This document shows, one piece after another, positions 9,401-17,921 of a stretch of 23,891 bases of DNA. This stretch comes from Providencia sneebia DSM 19967 (GTDB lineage: Bacteria > Pseudomonadota > Gammaproteobacteria > Enterobacterales > Enterobacteriaceae): positions 836,397 through 860,287 of the forward strand of contig NZ_CM001773.1 in the NCBI RefSeq assembly GCF_000314895.2. Direction: 5' to 3'. The first letter of the stretch is position 1. Each line of letters opens with the position of its first letter. The notes below the pieces were generated by a model. That model saw nothing but the letters and a program-made list of their open reading frames with translations, was not told where the DNA came from and did no database searches. The position numbers and the translations under genes were made by a program.

Positions 9401-10199
9401 AGCGCTGTATAAAGAAGACGAAAAAATTCGTTTCCGCGATATAGTTGCGCAGCCGCGTAAAATAATTTCTAGTCCAACATGGTCTGGCTTGGAAGATGAA
9501 CATGTCTCTTATAATGCGTGTTATACCAATGTGCATGAAATGATCCCGTGGCGCACCATCAGTGGTCGTCAGGAATTGTATCAGGACCATGAATGGATGA
9601 GAGCGTTTGGTGAAAGCCTTGTCGTTTATCGCCCACCAATTGATACACGTGCGGCTCAACCTTTAATGGGCAAAAAACCGAATGGTTTTCCTGAAAAAGC
9701 CCTGAACTTCTTAACACCGCACCAAAAGTGGGGTATTCACTCAACTTACAGTGACAACTTATTAATGTTGACGCTAGGTCGTGGTGGACCAATTGTTTGG
9801 TTAAGTGAAGAAGATGCGAATGAATTAGGCATTGAAGACAATGATTGGGTTGAAGCTTTTAACAGCAATGGCGCATTAACGGCTAAAGCTGTTGTGAGTC
9901 AGCGTATTCCAGACGGCATGATCATGATGTACCACGCCCAAGAAAGATTGATCAACTTACCAGGATCTGAAATTACATCACAACGTGGTGGGATCCATAA
10001 CTCAGTAACGCGTGTTTGTCCAAAACCAACTCATATGATTGGTGGTTATGGTCATTTAGCTTATAGCTTCAACTATTACGGCACAGTAGGTTCTAACCGT
10101 GATGAATTTGTCGTGGTACGCAAAATGAAACAGGTCGATTGGCTTGATGGTGAGCAAGATGGTTATCAGCAGGCGCTGAGCGGAAAGGAGAAAGCATAA
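6438..10199 (+). CDS. narG: Respiratory nitrate reductase A, alpha subunit NarG
   Basis: A 1253-residue cytoplasmic catalytic subunit of the membrane-bound nitrate reductase. It reduces nitrate to nitrite at a molybdenum bis-(guanine dinucleotide) centre. The FS0 [4Fe-4S] ligands are H50, C54 and C58 in STHGVNCTGSC plus C93 in EPRGCPRG. The Mo ligand Asp is D223 in YDWYCDLPP (Asp222 in E. coli numbering without Met). The N-terminus SKFLDRFRYFKQ keeps the twin-arginine-like remnant seen in E. coli NarG, which is not exported. I chose the ATG at 6438 because TTGGAGGT ends 7 nt upstream and the residues there match the E. coli start. An ATG at 6402 would add twelve unrelated residues. Length fits the family (~1247). 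The stop overlaps the narH start by one base (TAATG). The final ~15 residues differ from E. coli. Confidence 0.98.
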   Translation: MSKFLDRFRYFKQLGETFSGNHGQELNVNRDWEDGYRSRWQHDKIVRSTHGVNCTGSCSWKIYVKNGLVTWETQQTDYPRTRPDLPDHEPRGCPRGASYSWYLYSANRVKYPMVRKRLLKLWREAKAEHQDPVNAWSSIINDPKKAQSYKQARGHGGFVRSSWSEVNELIAAANVTTIKEFGPDRIIGFSPIPAMSMVSYASGARYLSLIGGACLSFYDWYCDLPPASPMTWGEQTDVPESADWYNSSYIIAWGSNVPQTRTPDAHFFAEVRYKGTKTVAVTPDYAEIAKLCDHWLNPKQGTDSAMAMAMGHVILKEFHVERQAEYFREYVRTYTDMPMLVMLDEREDGTYAGGRMLRAADLMDSLGEEKNAEWKTIAIDEATGELCVPQGSMGFRWDESRKWNLEPRNAKDGQEFKMQLSLSDTCDEMVEVGFPYFGGLESEYFQNVKLKDILLHKLPAKRIQLANGKEALVTSVYDLLLANYGIDRGFGDENCAANYDEIKAYSPAWAEQVTGVSRQNIIRIAREFADTAEKTHGRSMVIVGAGINHWYHMDMTYRAIINMLVFCGCIGQSGGGWSHYVGQEKLRPQTGWLPLAFGLDWQRPPRHMNSTSFFYNHSSQWRYETVATEELLSPLVDKKAFSGSLVDMNVRAERMGWLPSAPQLGVNPITIAKKAEEEGLSAVDYTVKQLKEGNIRFASEQPDNPQNFPRNLFIWRSNLLGSAGKGHEYLLKYLLGTENGIQGVDLGQQGGVKPEEVEWADNPGEGKVDLVVTLDFRMSSTCLFSDVILPTATWYEKDDMNTSDMHPFIHPLSAAVDPAWESKSDWEIYKGIAKAFSEVCVGHLGKETDVVTLPIQHDSAAEMGQPFDVRDWKKGQCELIPGKTAPHIMTVERDYPSTHARFTSLGPLMDKLGNGGKGISWNTQDEIDFLKKLNRTQPSGANEGRPKIETAIDAAEVILTLAPETNGQVAVKAWDALGKVTGRDHKHLALYKEDEKIRFRDIVAQPRKIISSPTWSGLEDEHVSYNACYTNVHEMIPWRTISGRQELYQDHEWMRAFGESLVVYRPPIDTRAAQPLMGKKPNGFPEKALNFLTPHQKWGIHSTYSDNLLMLTLGRGGPIVWLSEEDANELGIEDNDWVEAFNSNGALTAKAVVSQRIPDGMIMMYHAQERLINLPGSEITSQRGGIHNSVTRVCPKPTHMIGGYGHLAYSFNYYGTVGSNRDEFVVVRKMKQVDWLDGEQDGYQQALSGKEKA

Positions 10200-11740
10200 T
10201 GAAAATTCGTTCTCAAGTCGGCATGGTATTAAACCTCGACAAATGTATTGGTTGCCATACTTGTTCTGTGACCTGTAAAAATGTCTGGACCAGTCGTGAA
10301 GGTGTTGAATATGCTTGGTTTAATAACGTTGAAACCAAGCCCGGTATTGGTTATCCCCATAATTGGGAAGATCAAGAAAAATGGAAAGGCGGCTGGATCC
10401 GCAATATTAAAGGTAAATTAGTACCACGCATGGGGAACCGTGTTGGGGTGCTTTCTAAGATTTTTGCCAACCCAGATGTACCTGCTTTAGATGATTACTA
10501 CGAGCCATTTGATTATGACTATAGCAATCTCAAAAATGCGAAAGAAGGCAAACATGTTCCAACCGCTCGTCCGCGTTCATTAATTACGGGTCAGCGTATG
10601 AGTAATGTGAACATGGGGCCAAACTGGGAAGACGATCTTGGCGGTGAATTTAGTAAGCGTTCACATGATAAGAACTTTGAAAATATTCAAAAAGAGATGT
10701 ATGGCCAATTTGAAAATACATTCATGATGTATTTGCCGCGTCTATGTGAACACTGTTTGAACCCAGCTTGTGTGGCAACTTGCCCAAGTGGGGCAATTTA
10801 TAAGCGCTCAGAAGATGGTATTGTCTTGATTGATCAGGATAAATGCCGTGGCTGGCGGATGTGCTTAACCGGTTGCCCGTATAAAAAAATCTACTTCAAC
10901 TGGAAAAGTGGTAAATCAGAAAAATGTATTTTCTGTTATCCGCGCATTGAGTCAGGCATGCCAACAGTGTGCTCTGAAACGTGTGTGGGGCGTATCCGCT
11001 ATTTAGGTGTTTTACTTTATGATGCGGATAAAATTGAAGCTGCAGCATCCACAGAAAAAGAGACAGACTTATATCAAAGCCAGCTTGATGTTTTCCTCGA
11101 TCCACATGATCCGCATGTTATTGAAGAAGCGCAAAAACAGGGTATTCCTTTAAGTGTGATTGATGCGGCTCAGAAATCGCCTGTTTATAAAATGGCAATG
11201 GAATGGAAATTAGCACTTCCATTACATCCAGAATATAGAACATTACCAATGGTTTGGTATGTGCCACCTTTATCACCAATTCAATCAGTCGCTGATTCAG
11301 GAATGTTAGCGAACAATGGCGTACTACCTGATGTTGAAAGCTTACGCATTCCAGTGCAATACCTCGCTAATTTGCTAACTGCTGGCGATGTTGAACCTGT
11401 TTTATTAGCCCTAAAACGCATGTTAGCTATGCGCCATTATAAACGTGCTGAAACAGTTGAAAACCAATGTGATACCAGTGCATTGGAGCAAGTTGGATTG
11501 ACGGAATCTCAAGCCCAAGAAATGTACCGTTATTTAGCAATAGCGAATTATGAAGATCGCTTTGTTATTCCTTCTAGTCATCGTGAATTAGCGCGAGAAG
11601 CTTTCCCTGAAGCGAAAGCATGCGGATTTAGCTTTGGTGATGGTTGCCATGGTAGTGATGGAAAAACGAATCTGTTTAATAGCCGTCGTATTGATGCCAT
11701 TGATATCACACCAAAAACAGTGCAGGAGAAAACTTTATGA
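10199..11740 (+). CDS. narH: Respiratory nitrate reductase A, beta subunit NarH
   Basis: A 513-residue iron-sulfur electron-transfer subunit carrying electrons from the NarI hemes to NarG. Four Cys groups are visible: C16/C19/C22/C26; C183/C186/C191/C195; C216/W219/C222/C226; and C243/C246/C258/C262. The Trp at 219 replaces the usual cysteine and is the family hallmark of one [3Fe-4S] cluster beside three [4Fe-4S] clusters. All ligands are intact. It has no signal peptide and stays on the cytoplasmic face with NarG. Its start shares a base with the narG stop (TAATG) and is preceded by AAGGAG, so translation is coupled. The C-terminus overlaps narJ by four bases (ATGA). Confidence 0.98.
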   Translation: MKIRSQVGMVLNLDKCIGCHTCSVTCKNVWTSREGVEYAWFNNVETKPGIGYPHNWEDQEKWKGGWIRNIKGKLVPRMGNRVGVLSKIFANPDVPALDDYYEPFDYDYSNLKNAKEGKHVPTARPRSLITGQRMSNVNMGPNWEDDLGGEFSKRSHDKNFENIQKEMYGQFENTFMMYLPRLCEHCLNPACVATCPSGAIYKRSEDGIVLIDQDKCRGWRMCLTGCPYKKIYFNWKSGKSEKCIFCYPRIESGMPTVCSETCVGRIRYLGVLLYDADKIEAAASTEKETDLYQSQLDVFLDPHDPHVIEEAQKQGIPLSVIDAAQKSPVYKMAMEWKLALPLHPEYRTLPMVWYVPPLSPIQSVADSGMLANNGVLPDVESLRIPVQYLANLLTAGDVEPVLLALKRMLAMRHYKRAETVENQCDTSALEQVGLTESQAQEMYRYLAIANYEDRFVIPSSHRELAREAFPEAKACGFSFGDGCHGSDGKTNLFNSRRIDAIDITPKTVQEKTL

Positions 11741-12459
11741 TCAGTTTAAAAGTGATTTCTCGATTGCTCGATTACCCAACAGAAGAACTTTGGCAGCATG
11801 GTGATGAATTAATTGAAGCAATAGAGCAAGCAAATGAATTACCGATTAAACGTGCAGTTCAGTTGGTGATGTTTGTTCGCGAATATTTAAATGAAGACTT
11901 GTTAGATATGCAGGCACAATATTGTGAGCTGTTTGATAGAGGTCGTGCAACATCATTATTATTGTTTGAGCATGTTCATGGCGAGTCTAGAGACAGAGGG
12001 CAAGCGATGGTTGATTTGATGGCGCAATATAATCAACAAGGATTACAAATTGACTGCCATGAATTACCCGATCATTTACCCATTTACTTGGAATATTTGA
12101 CCGTACTTTCTGCCCCGCAAATGCTTGAAGGCTTAAACGACATTGCTCCAATTTTAGCTTTGGTAGGTGAAAGACTAAAACAGCGTGAAAGCCGTTTTAG
12201 TGCATTATTTGAATTATTACTCGAGCTTTCTCGTAGTGAAATTCAAACCAGCCAATTAAGTGATAAGGTGGCTGCAGAGGCGCGTGATGATACGCCGCAA
12301 GCTTTGGATGCTGTTTGGGAGGAAGAGCAGGTCAAGTTTTTAGCTGATGATAAAAACTGCGGTGGTGAAGTGTCTGCTCACCAACAACGTTTTGCTAATG
12401 CCGTTATTCCACAATATTTGAACCTAGATGAAGCACAAAACCTGGGAGTTCAAAAATGA
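11737..12459 (+). CDS. narJ: Nitrate reductase maturation chaperone NarJ
   Basis: A 240-residue dedicated chaperone of the NarJ/TorD family. It is not part of the final enzyme. It binds apo-NarG, assists insertion of FS0 and the molybdenum cofactor, and holds the NarGH complex until it docks on NarI. The predicted protein is all-helical and acidic. The most conserved block is [31 protein letters not shown] (about residues 68-98, named here by its ends [10 protein letters not shown] and [10 protein letters not shown]). A second conserved stretch is [21 protein letters not shown]. Length is close to E. coli NarJ (236). Both ends overlap neighbouring genes by four bases (ATGA), typical of coupled translation and fixed stoichiometry. 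Confidence 0.97.
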   Translation: MISLKVISRLLDYPTEELWQHGDELIEAIEQANELPIKRAVQLVMFVREYLNEDLLDMQAQYCELFDRGRATSLLLFEHVHGESRDRGQAMVDLMAQYNQQGLQIDCHELPDHLPIYLEYLTVLSAPQMLEGLNDIAPILALVGERLKQRESRFSALFELLLELSRSEIQTSQLSDKVAAEARDDTPQALDAVWEEEQVKFLADDKNCGGEVSAHQQRFANAVIPQYLNLDEAQNLGVQK

Positions 12460-13133
12460 ATTTTATAAATCAGTTTTTCTTTGATATCTACCCTTATATT
12501 GCCGGAACGGTATTTATTGTGGGAAGTTGGTTACGCTATGATTATGGTCAGTATACTTGGCGTGCTGGTTCAAGCCAGATGTTGGATAAAAAGAACATGC
12601 GACTTGCATCCAACCTTTTCCACATTGGGATAATAGGGGTTTTTGTCGGGCACTTTTTTGGTATGCTCACTCCACATTGGATGTATGAATCATTTTTACC
12701 AATGCATATAAAACAGTTAATGGCTATGGTTGGTGGTGGGATCTGTGGAATAATGGTTTTAATCGGCGGAGCGATGTTATTAAAACGTCGATTGACAAAT
12801 CCACGCGTAAGAGCCACTTCCTCATTTGGCGATATCATGATTTTAACATTATTAGTTGTGCAAGTTTGTTTAGGGTTACTCACCATCCCATTCTCTGCAC
12901 AGCATATGGATGGTAGTGAAATGTTAAAATTAGTTGGCTGGGCGCAGTCAGTGGTCACTTTCCATTGGGGAGCATCAAATTATCTTGAAGGCGTCGGTAT
13001 TGTCTTTAAATTGCACTTAGTATTGGGGATGACGTTATTCCTATTGTTCCCATTCTGCCGTTTAGTCCATATTTGGAGTGCACCAATTGAATACATTACG
13101 CGCCGCTATCAAGTGGTAAGAAATCGCCATTAA
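12456..13133 (+). CDS. narI: Respiratory nitrate reductase A, cytochrome b subunit NarI
   Basis: A 225-residue inner-membrane diheme cytochrome b with five hydrophobic segments. It oxidises quinol at the periplasmic side and passes electrons to NarH. The four axial heme ligands are at exactly the E. coli positions: H56 and H66 in the second helix, and H187 and H205 in the last. The start overlaps the narJ stop (ATGA). The C-terminus (...YQVVRNRH) is complete, so NarI itself is not damaged by the rearrangement that follows. The usual intergenic space and terminator are absent. Fimbrial usher sequence begins within a few bases of its TAA. Confidence 0.98.
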   Translation: MNFINQFFFDIYPYIAGTVFIVGSWLRYDYGQYTWRAGSSQMLDKKNMRLASNLFHIGIIGVFVGHFFGMLTPHWMYESFLPMHIKQLMAMVGGGICGIMVLIGGAMLLKRRLTNPRVRATSSFGDIMILTLLVVQVCLGLLTIPFSAQHMDGSEMLKLVGWAQSVVTFHWGASNYLEGVGIVFKLHLVLGMTLFLLFPFCRLVHIWSAPIEYITRRYQVVRNRH

Positions 13134-13676
13134 GCTATTGTTCTATCGAATACTTTAGGTGATTCAATCGCACTGGTGAGTGCACCTAATGCGCCAGGTG
13201 TTCGTGTGATGAATGGAAATTCTGTGACAGATTGGCGGGGATATGCTGTTGCACCTTATCTTTCATCATATACAAAAAATAGCGTTGGGTTAGATCCTAG
13301 TACGTTACCTGACGATGTCGAATTAGCTCAGTCAAATATCAATGTCTATCCGACAAGCGGTGCTGTTGTTAAGGCCAAGTTCACTACGCGTGTTGGTTAT
13401 CAAGTCCTGATGACTTTAAAACATAATAATACCGTTGTGCCATTTGGCGCGATGGCTTCATTAGTCAATAATAAACCGAATGAAGAGAATAGCGCTATTG
13501 TGAGCGATCATGGTCAAGTCTATATGACAGGGCTGCCAGAGTCAGGAAAGATATTTGTAAAGTGGGGCTCAAGTGTTTCGCAACGCTGTACCACTATATT
13601 TAATATTCGTGACTTAACTATTAGTCCTGAAATGGGGCTGCGCCAAGTCACTTTGAATTGTTTATCTCAAGATTAG
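13134..13676 (+). pseudogene. Fimbrial outer-membrane usher, C-terminal remnant
   Basis: From the base after the narI stop, the same frame reads an uninterrupted ~180 residues of usher C-terminus: LGDSIALVSAPNAPGVRV, then VTDWRGYAVAPYLSSYTKN, and a final soluble domain with VKWGSSVSQRC ... TLNCLSQD. That domain has the Cys pair typical of FimD-type C-terminal domains. Whole ushers are ~800-850 residues, so the N-terminal domain, plug and barrel are missing. The first possible start, GTG at 13176, has no ribosome binding site. It cannot form a pore and is called a pseudogene. It still lies in the usual usher-then-adhesin order relative to the next gene. Usher identity is from motif recognition and is strong; the exact operon of origin is unknown. 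Confidence 0.88.
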
Positions 13677-13813
13677 ACCATAGTGAGAAGTGAAAGATGA
13701 TTAATAAATTCTATTGAATGGAAATAAGATTTATTCAGTACATTTTATTGTTTGTTTTAGTTAATAGATTTCATTACTTATATTAAGTATAACTCATGGC
13801 GGGATTAAGAATA

Positions 13814-15034
13814 ATGAAAAAATTTATAGCACCTAGTTCTACATTAAACCGTTGTCATATTCAGAATCAGCCAAATAAATTAATGATGAGTGTGCTTTTT
13901 GGGGCTGTATTCTTTCTTTGTTCCTCAGCCTTTGCAACTGATTATATTGTTTTTCCTGGTAGTATGATGAAATTAACAACAATAGATGGAACTCTCAGTG
14001 GTGGGGTAGATGGCACTATTACATTATCAAAGTATAGTTTGCGGATGTCTGGAGGTGGGTTAACAACCGAGGGGAATCACAGTTCTGTTTGTCAGCCAGC
14101 AGTGACTGTTAATGGGTATACAGGTATCGCTGCCGTTAATGGGCGAAATGATGTTGTCGTCGGAGTAACGGGAACCAGTACAGGAGCAAAAGTGAATATT
14201 GGTCTTTCTGATGCTGACGTTCGAGCGAAAAGATTTGTTTACGACATTGATGGTGTTTGGGATAGCTATGGTAAATTAAGTTCCAGTACAGCTTCTACTG
14301 CCAGCATGATGAGTAACTGCCTTTATCCAAAAGGGGCGCCTACTAGTGGAAATATACATTATGGTGGGGCAGGTAATACAAAAATTAATAATGTACCAGC
14401 AGTATTAGATTTAACTATTTGGGCTTATATCGGACCAGATGTGCCTTATGGCACCTACCCATTAAAGCAGATATTTTTTAACCAAGGGACATCGATAACG
14501 TTAGAAAAGCTTATTGCTAGTAAACAAGTTCTCTCCTCAAGTGACAGATTAATTGTTCAAGCACCGCCATGCACAATTGGGATTGGAAACACCTCCGTCG
14601 TGTTTAATAATCTTGCAACATCTCCTAATATGTCTGAATCAATTGCGGATACTTTATCAATTAATTGTGCTAAAAGTATAGTTAGCGCAAGTGTTTATGT
14701 TCGTGCAACAGCAATAACAGGGACCGCAACGTCAGATGGATATGGATTTGGCTTGGTCAATAGTGAAACCCAAAAGTCTAATGTCGATGGAACGGGAATT
14801 ATTGTCCGCGGTGGCATAGGTCCTAACCCAGTAAAAACGTGTACATATAGCTCAGGTGGAGGAGCTATATTGTTTGATCCGGCTTCGAGATTACCTGGGT
14901 TTTATGTTGCCTTATTATCAAATTATAGTTCTACGGATAGGACATTTCCTGTTCAATGGTATGCATGTACAACAGCGAACACCCTTCCTGGAAAGTATAC
15001 CGGCTCAGCTACGCTCGGCTTCACTTATCGATAA
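13814..15034 (+). CDS. Fimbrial tip adhesin / minor pilin, two-domain
   Basis: A ~406-residue exported protein. A long n-region leads to a hydrophobic stretch (~23-41), with predicted signal cleavage in SSAFA|TDYIVF. The N-terminal ~200 mature residues hold one Cys pair (C93, C169) and would be the binding domain. From ~252 a pilin domain begins with PPCTIGIGN (C253), SINC (C285), C343 and C385, and ends in GKYTGSATLGFTYR, the Gly-Tyr-Thr pattern of chaperone-usher pilins. A pilin domain at the C-terminus behind a separate N-terminal domain is the layout of tip adhesins. The start is uncertain: the ATG at 13796 adds six residues and neither start has a good ribosome binding site. No chaperone, intact usher or major pilin is nearby, so it may be non-functional or depend on another system. 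The receptor is unknown. Confidence 0.82.
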   Translation: MKKFIAPSSTLNRCHIQNQPNKLMMSVLFGAVFFLCSSAFATDYIVFPGSMMKLTTIDGTLSGGVDGTITLSKYSLRMSGGGLTTEGNHSSVCQPAVTVNGYTGIAAVNGRNDVVVGVTGTSTGAKVNIGLSDADVRAKRFVYDIDGVWDSYGKLSSSTASTASMMSNCLYPKGAPTSGNIHYGGAGNTKINNVPAVLDLTIWAYIGPDVPYGTYPLKQIFFNQGTSITLEKLIASKQVLSSSDRLIVQAPPCTIGIGNTSVVFNNLATSPNMSESIADTLSINCAKSIVSASVYVRATAITGTATSDGYGFGLVNSETQKSNVDGTGIIVRGGIGPNPVKTCTYSSGGGAILFDPASRLPGFYVALLSNYSSTDRTFPVQWYACTTANTLPGKYTGSATLGFTYR

Positions 15035-15114
15035 GTAGGTAATATTTTCATTTAAAATATGTTGGAAGTAGAGTTTAAATTAGCAACTTATAATTGATGT
15101 TTTTATATAACACT

Positions 15115-15148
15115 TTGGTGGCCATCGTAAATGGCCGCCAATTTTTTT
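15115..15148 (+). terminator. Intrinsic terminator after the fimbrial adhesin
   Basis: TTGGTGGCCAT (15115-15125) pairs with ATGGCCGCCAA (15131-15141), eleven pairs with one G-T/G-U, around the loop CGTAA, followed by seven T (15142-15148). It is the first strong plus-strand terminator after narI. It also faces the end of the minus-strand porin gene, but lacks a T run in that direction. Confidence 0.92.
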
Positions 15149-15194
15149 CTGATTAAAAACGTCACTCAATTTGTTGAGATCAGAGATCTAATAT

Positions 15195-16217
15195 TTAAAA
15201 GTTATATGTTGCTGCAACACCTATTTGCGGTTGTAACCGCCAATCTTTTTCTGAACTTCCCCAAACCTGATTAAAATATTTAGCTTGAATAAATGTGGAA
15301 ACTTGGAGATTTTTATCATATTGATAGCTGAGATTTAATTTTGGTAAAGCAAATAATGTATAAGTACTGCGGTATTGACCACTCATAACAGATGGACCTA
15401 GCCATTCATACCTAAGATTTTCTGCTAAAAATGGATTCCACCCAGCTTTCTTATTAGATGCAATATAGGGATCAAAACCACCGACAAAATTAAAGTTGAG
15501 CGCAGTTTTATCATTAAATTGATAAAGAGTATTATTATAATTCAACCACGCCAAGAGCATAAAATAATTAGCATTACTGTAATGGGTATTTTCACCATCA
15601 ACAATCATCGAGCCGTTATACCATTCGCGGAATAAATGGGCATTTAGAGTCAAAGAAAAATTGGCTGGTAATGTCCAGTTAGTCAACATACTTAATACGC
15701 CTGTATTCACATGTCCTGTAGGGCTACGTGATTGCCAGCCATAAATATACTTTGGCGAAATTGCAAATTGAGTGGCGCTAATATATTCAGATGAGGGCAA
15801 ATATTCATAAAAATCAAACGAAGTGCTAATAAAAGAATAAGTAGGATTGGCGCCTCTAAAACTGTTTCTATTTTCAATCGTCAATGAAGAAGACCAGTTG
15901 ACACGAGAGTTTCCAAGATAGCCATATGTATAATTTAAAGTACCTACTGGTTGGCTTAGGCTATTATCTTGCTGTTTTGGTTCTCCTGAATAGTGGTAAG
16001 TATTCCAAAGCCTATCCCAATCAATTTGTATTCCCCATTTGGGAGAAAAATTATAGTTTAGAAATAAAGCTGGATGTGATGTTGAGGTTTTATAGCTTCC
16101 TGAGTTGCCATAAAAGGTCTGAGTAAATCCCATCGATCCATTAGGAACAAATTCCTCTGCTTGAGCAAATCCACTGGTAAGCAGTAATACTACAAAAGGT
16201 ATTTTTAAGGTATTCAT
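15195..16217 (-). CDS. Outer-membrane beta-barrel, porin-like protein
   Basis: A 340-residue protein with a clear signal peptide (MNTLKIPFVVLLLTSGFAQA, cleavage before EE). The remainder has alternating polar and hydrophobic/aromatic residues, many Tyr, Trp and Asn, and a final strand ending in Phe (GVAATYNF), the outer-membrane insertion signal. No cysteine is present. This suggests a single-chain barrel of perhaps 14 strands. It resembles the FomA-like or OmpG-like porin groups named in enterobacterial annotations, but I cannot choose between them by eye and give no symbol. The substrate is unknown. It is transcribed alone, toward the adhesin terminator, and divergently from nikA across 1.7 kb. 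A modest GGTG box lies before the start. A single NarL-like heptamer (TACCACT on the minus strand, 16296-16290) upstream is too little to claim regulation. Confidence 0.8.
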   Translation of the reverse strand: MNTLKIPFVVLLLTSGFAQAEEFVPNGSMGFTQTFYGNSGSYKTSTSHPALFLNYNFSPKWGIQIDWDRLWNTYHYSGEPKQQDNSLSQPVGTLNYTYGYLGNSRVNWSSSLTIENRNSFRGANPTYSFISTSFDFYEYLPSSEYISATQFAISPKYIYGWQSRSPTGHVNTGVLSMLTNWTLPANFSLTLNAHLFREWYNGSMIVDGENTHYSNANYFMLLAWLNYNNTLYQFNDKTALNFNFVGGFDPYIASNKKAGWNPFLAENLRYEWLGPSVMSGQYRSTYTLFALPKLNLSYQYDKNLQVSTFIQAKYFNQVWGSSEKDWRLQPQIGVAATYNF

Positions 16218-17769
16218 ATAACACCGTATTGAATAAAAGTTAATATGTTGATTTTAATCATGATTTTTATTTTTGATAAAATAAAGTGAGTGGTATTTGC
16301 TTTTAGCGTATCCACGTCACCTAAATAGTTGGATAACTCTTAAATTAACTGACATATTTTAACTTTCATCATTAATCACCTATTTTTTGATAAAATTAAT
16401 ATTTAATATATAAAGTCAGTGCGGATGCTAGATAAACAATCTGTCATTATCTAATTTATTGATAGCAGAACTTTATATAATCAGTTTGAATTAGCCATTC
16501 TTATTGATATTATTCTTGTTTTTTAAATTTATTCTTTTAAAGATGAATATAATTATGTGTTATATATAATAAGCAATATTTACTTTTCCCTTGTATATAC
16601 ATATTTCTTTTTTTTAACCATGAAAAACAGAGAATACATAAATCTCTAATAAAAAAATAATATTAAAATACTAACCTGTAATACAATTAAATGTTTAATA
16701 AACAGTATGTTAAGTGTTTTTAATGGTTTTGTTACGCTTTTTTGTTTTAAGTCGATTTATAAAATAACCTATTTTTAATAAATTAAAAATATATTTATAC
16801 AATAAATTAATAAATTTTTGTTAGCTGAAAATAATAGCAACATTTGATAATCTTAAATTGAATTAACCCCTTAATATTAATAAAAACAAAAAACTATTTA
16901 ATACAATCTAAATTAGGTGTTTTTTATTCTTAAATTGATTGGTTTTAATGATGAAATAGGATGTTATATTTAAATGAAATACATAAATAATGAGTTTGAT
17001 TATTATGGTAATAATTAAATGATATAAGATGTAAAATATGAAATATAGTAGAAAAAATTTATAATGTTATTATAAATACCTTATTAATTTACCTTTTAAC
17101 CATAATATATATATTATATTGTTTCATGATGACATTATCTGTTTTTAATATAAGATAATCAGTTATAATTATGTAATGAATATTACTTAAATTAAATTTT
17201 TATGATTTGTATGTTTTAATTTATAGTAATATGAAGTTTAATTTCAATATCGTTATTTTTCGTATTCTAAATATATAGATTACGTATTATTACTGCTAGA
17301 GGATAATCATTTTAGCTACCGTTTCGTCATTTTTTGGATAAATAGCTATATTACCCACCTTGTTCAAACTTATTTTGAGTATTTTTTTAATTAATTGATT
17401 TTTAAATATTATTTATTTTTTGTCTTTTTTTGATAAATATGATTAATTCGTAATTATAAAACTTTACAATTGGATGTTTTTTTGTTCTCTTTTTGGTATT
17501 TTATTATTCTGTAATCTTTGTGTTTTTATTTAATATGTTGATTTTTATTGTTATTTATTTTTTTAATTATTTTATCTTTTGCCTTTTTACGACTAAATAA
17601 ATGTCATGAATAATACTTTTTTACGAGTAGAATATTAGGGAGAGCTAGCATAAAGTAGAAAATTAATATACTTTCTAAAACACAAACAACATACGTGTAA
17701 ATTATTTATTAATAGGATTCTATTAGAATAGTTACAATATGCATTTTGATGATAACTTAAATGGCATTG
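16218..17769. other. Long, extremely AT-rich non-coding region
   Basis: About 1.55 kb without a credible gene on either strand. Sixty-base lines counted by hand (16741, 17041 and 17401) hold only about 10-13% G+C, well below the flanking genes. It must contain the promoter of the porin-like gene at its left end. I found no tRNA, no GC-rich hairpin with a T run, and no recognisable protein fragment. Nucleoid-protein silencing or a decayed ancient insertion are possible explanations, both inferred. Confidence 0.6.
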
Positions 17770-17799
17770 TTGACCCTTTGTTTTAACAAAGAATAAAAT
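17770..17799 (+). promoter_or_regulatory. Candidate nikA promoter
   Basis: TTGACC (17770-17775) matches the -35 hexamer at five of six positions. TAAAAT (17794-17799) matches the -10 at five of six. The spacer is 18 bp. This predicts a start near 17806 and a leader of ~115 nt before the nikA ATG. A second perfect -10-like TATAAT occurs at 17825-17830 but has no matching -35. In such AT-rich sequence -10 matches are common, so the TTGACC carries most of the weight. Confidence 0.5.
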
Positions 17800-17821
17800 A
17801 AAAATAACGTTGTTTGAACAA
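17776..17821. promoter_or_regulatory. Paired palindromes at the nikA promoter (candidate operators)
   Basis: Two dyads share the core TTGTT-N2-AACAA. The first, CTTTGTT-TT-AACAAAG (17776-17791), fills the spacer between the candidate -35 and -10. The second, TTGTT-TG-AACAA (17810-17821), lies just past the predicted start. Their centres are 31 bp apart, about three helical turns. A third unrelated perfect palindrome, GTTATTT-AAATAAC, is at 17850-17863. None matches the E. coli NikR box (GTATGA-N16-TCATAC) or the FNR consensus. The position is where a repressor or a MerR-type regulator would bind; the protein is unknown. Confidence 0.45.
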
Positions 17822-17921
17822 TAATATAATAAAACCTTATGAAGTAATGGTTATTTAAATAACTGTTCCTTTATCTGTTATTCTATTTTTATATGATTAT
17901 TATTAGGCTGGAGTAATATAT

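Noticed and set aside
15926..16126. 66-codon plus-strand frame inside the porin-like gene
   Set aside because: It is antisense to a well-supported signal-peptide-bearing beta-barrel gene and has no recognisable features.
17299..17313. GGATAATCATTTT as a Fur box
   Set aside because: Only about one half-site agrees, and it lies ~600 bp from the nearest start in sequence where such AT matches are common.
17810..17823. Possible FNR site upstream of nikA
   Set aside because: The left arm is close to TTGAT, but the right arm at the required spacing does not resemble ATCAA. The symmetry is a 2-nt-spaced dyad instead, so it is reported as part of the paired palindromes.
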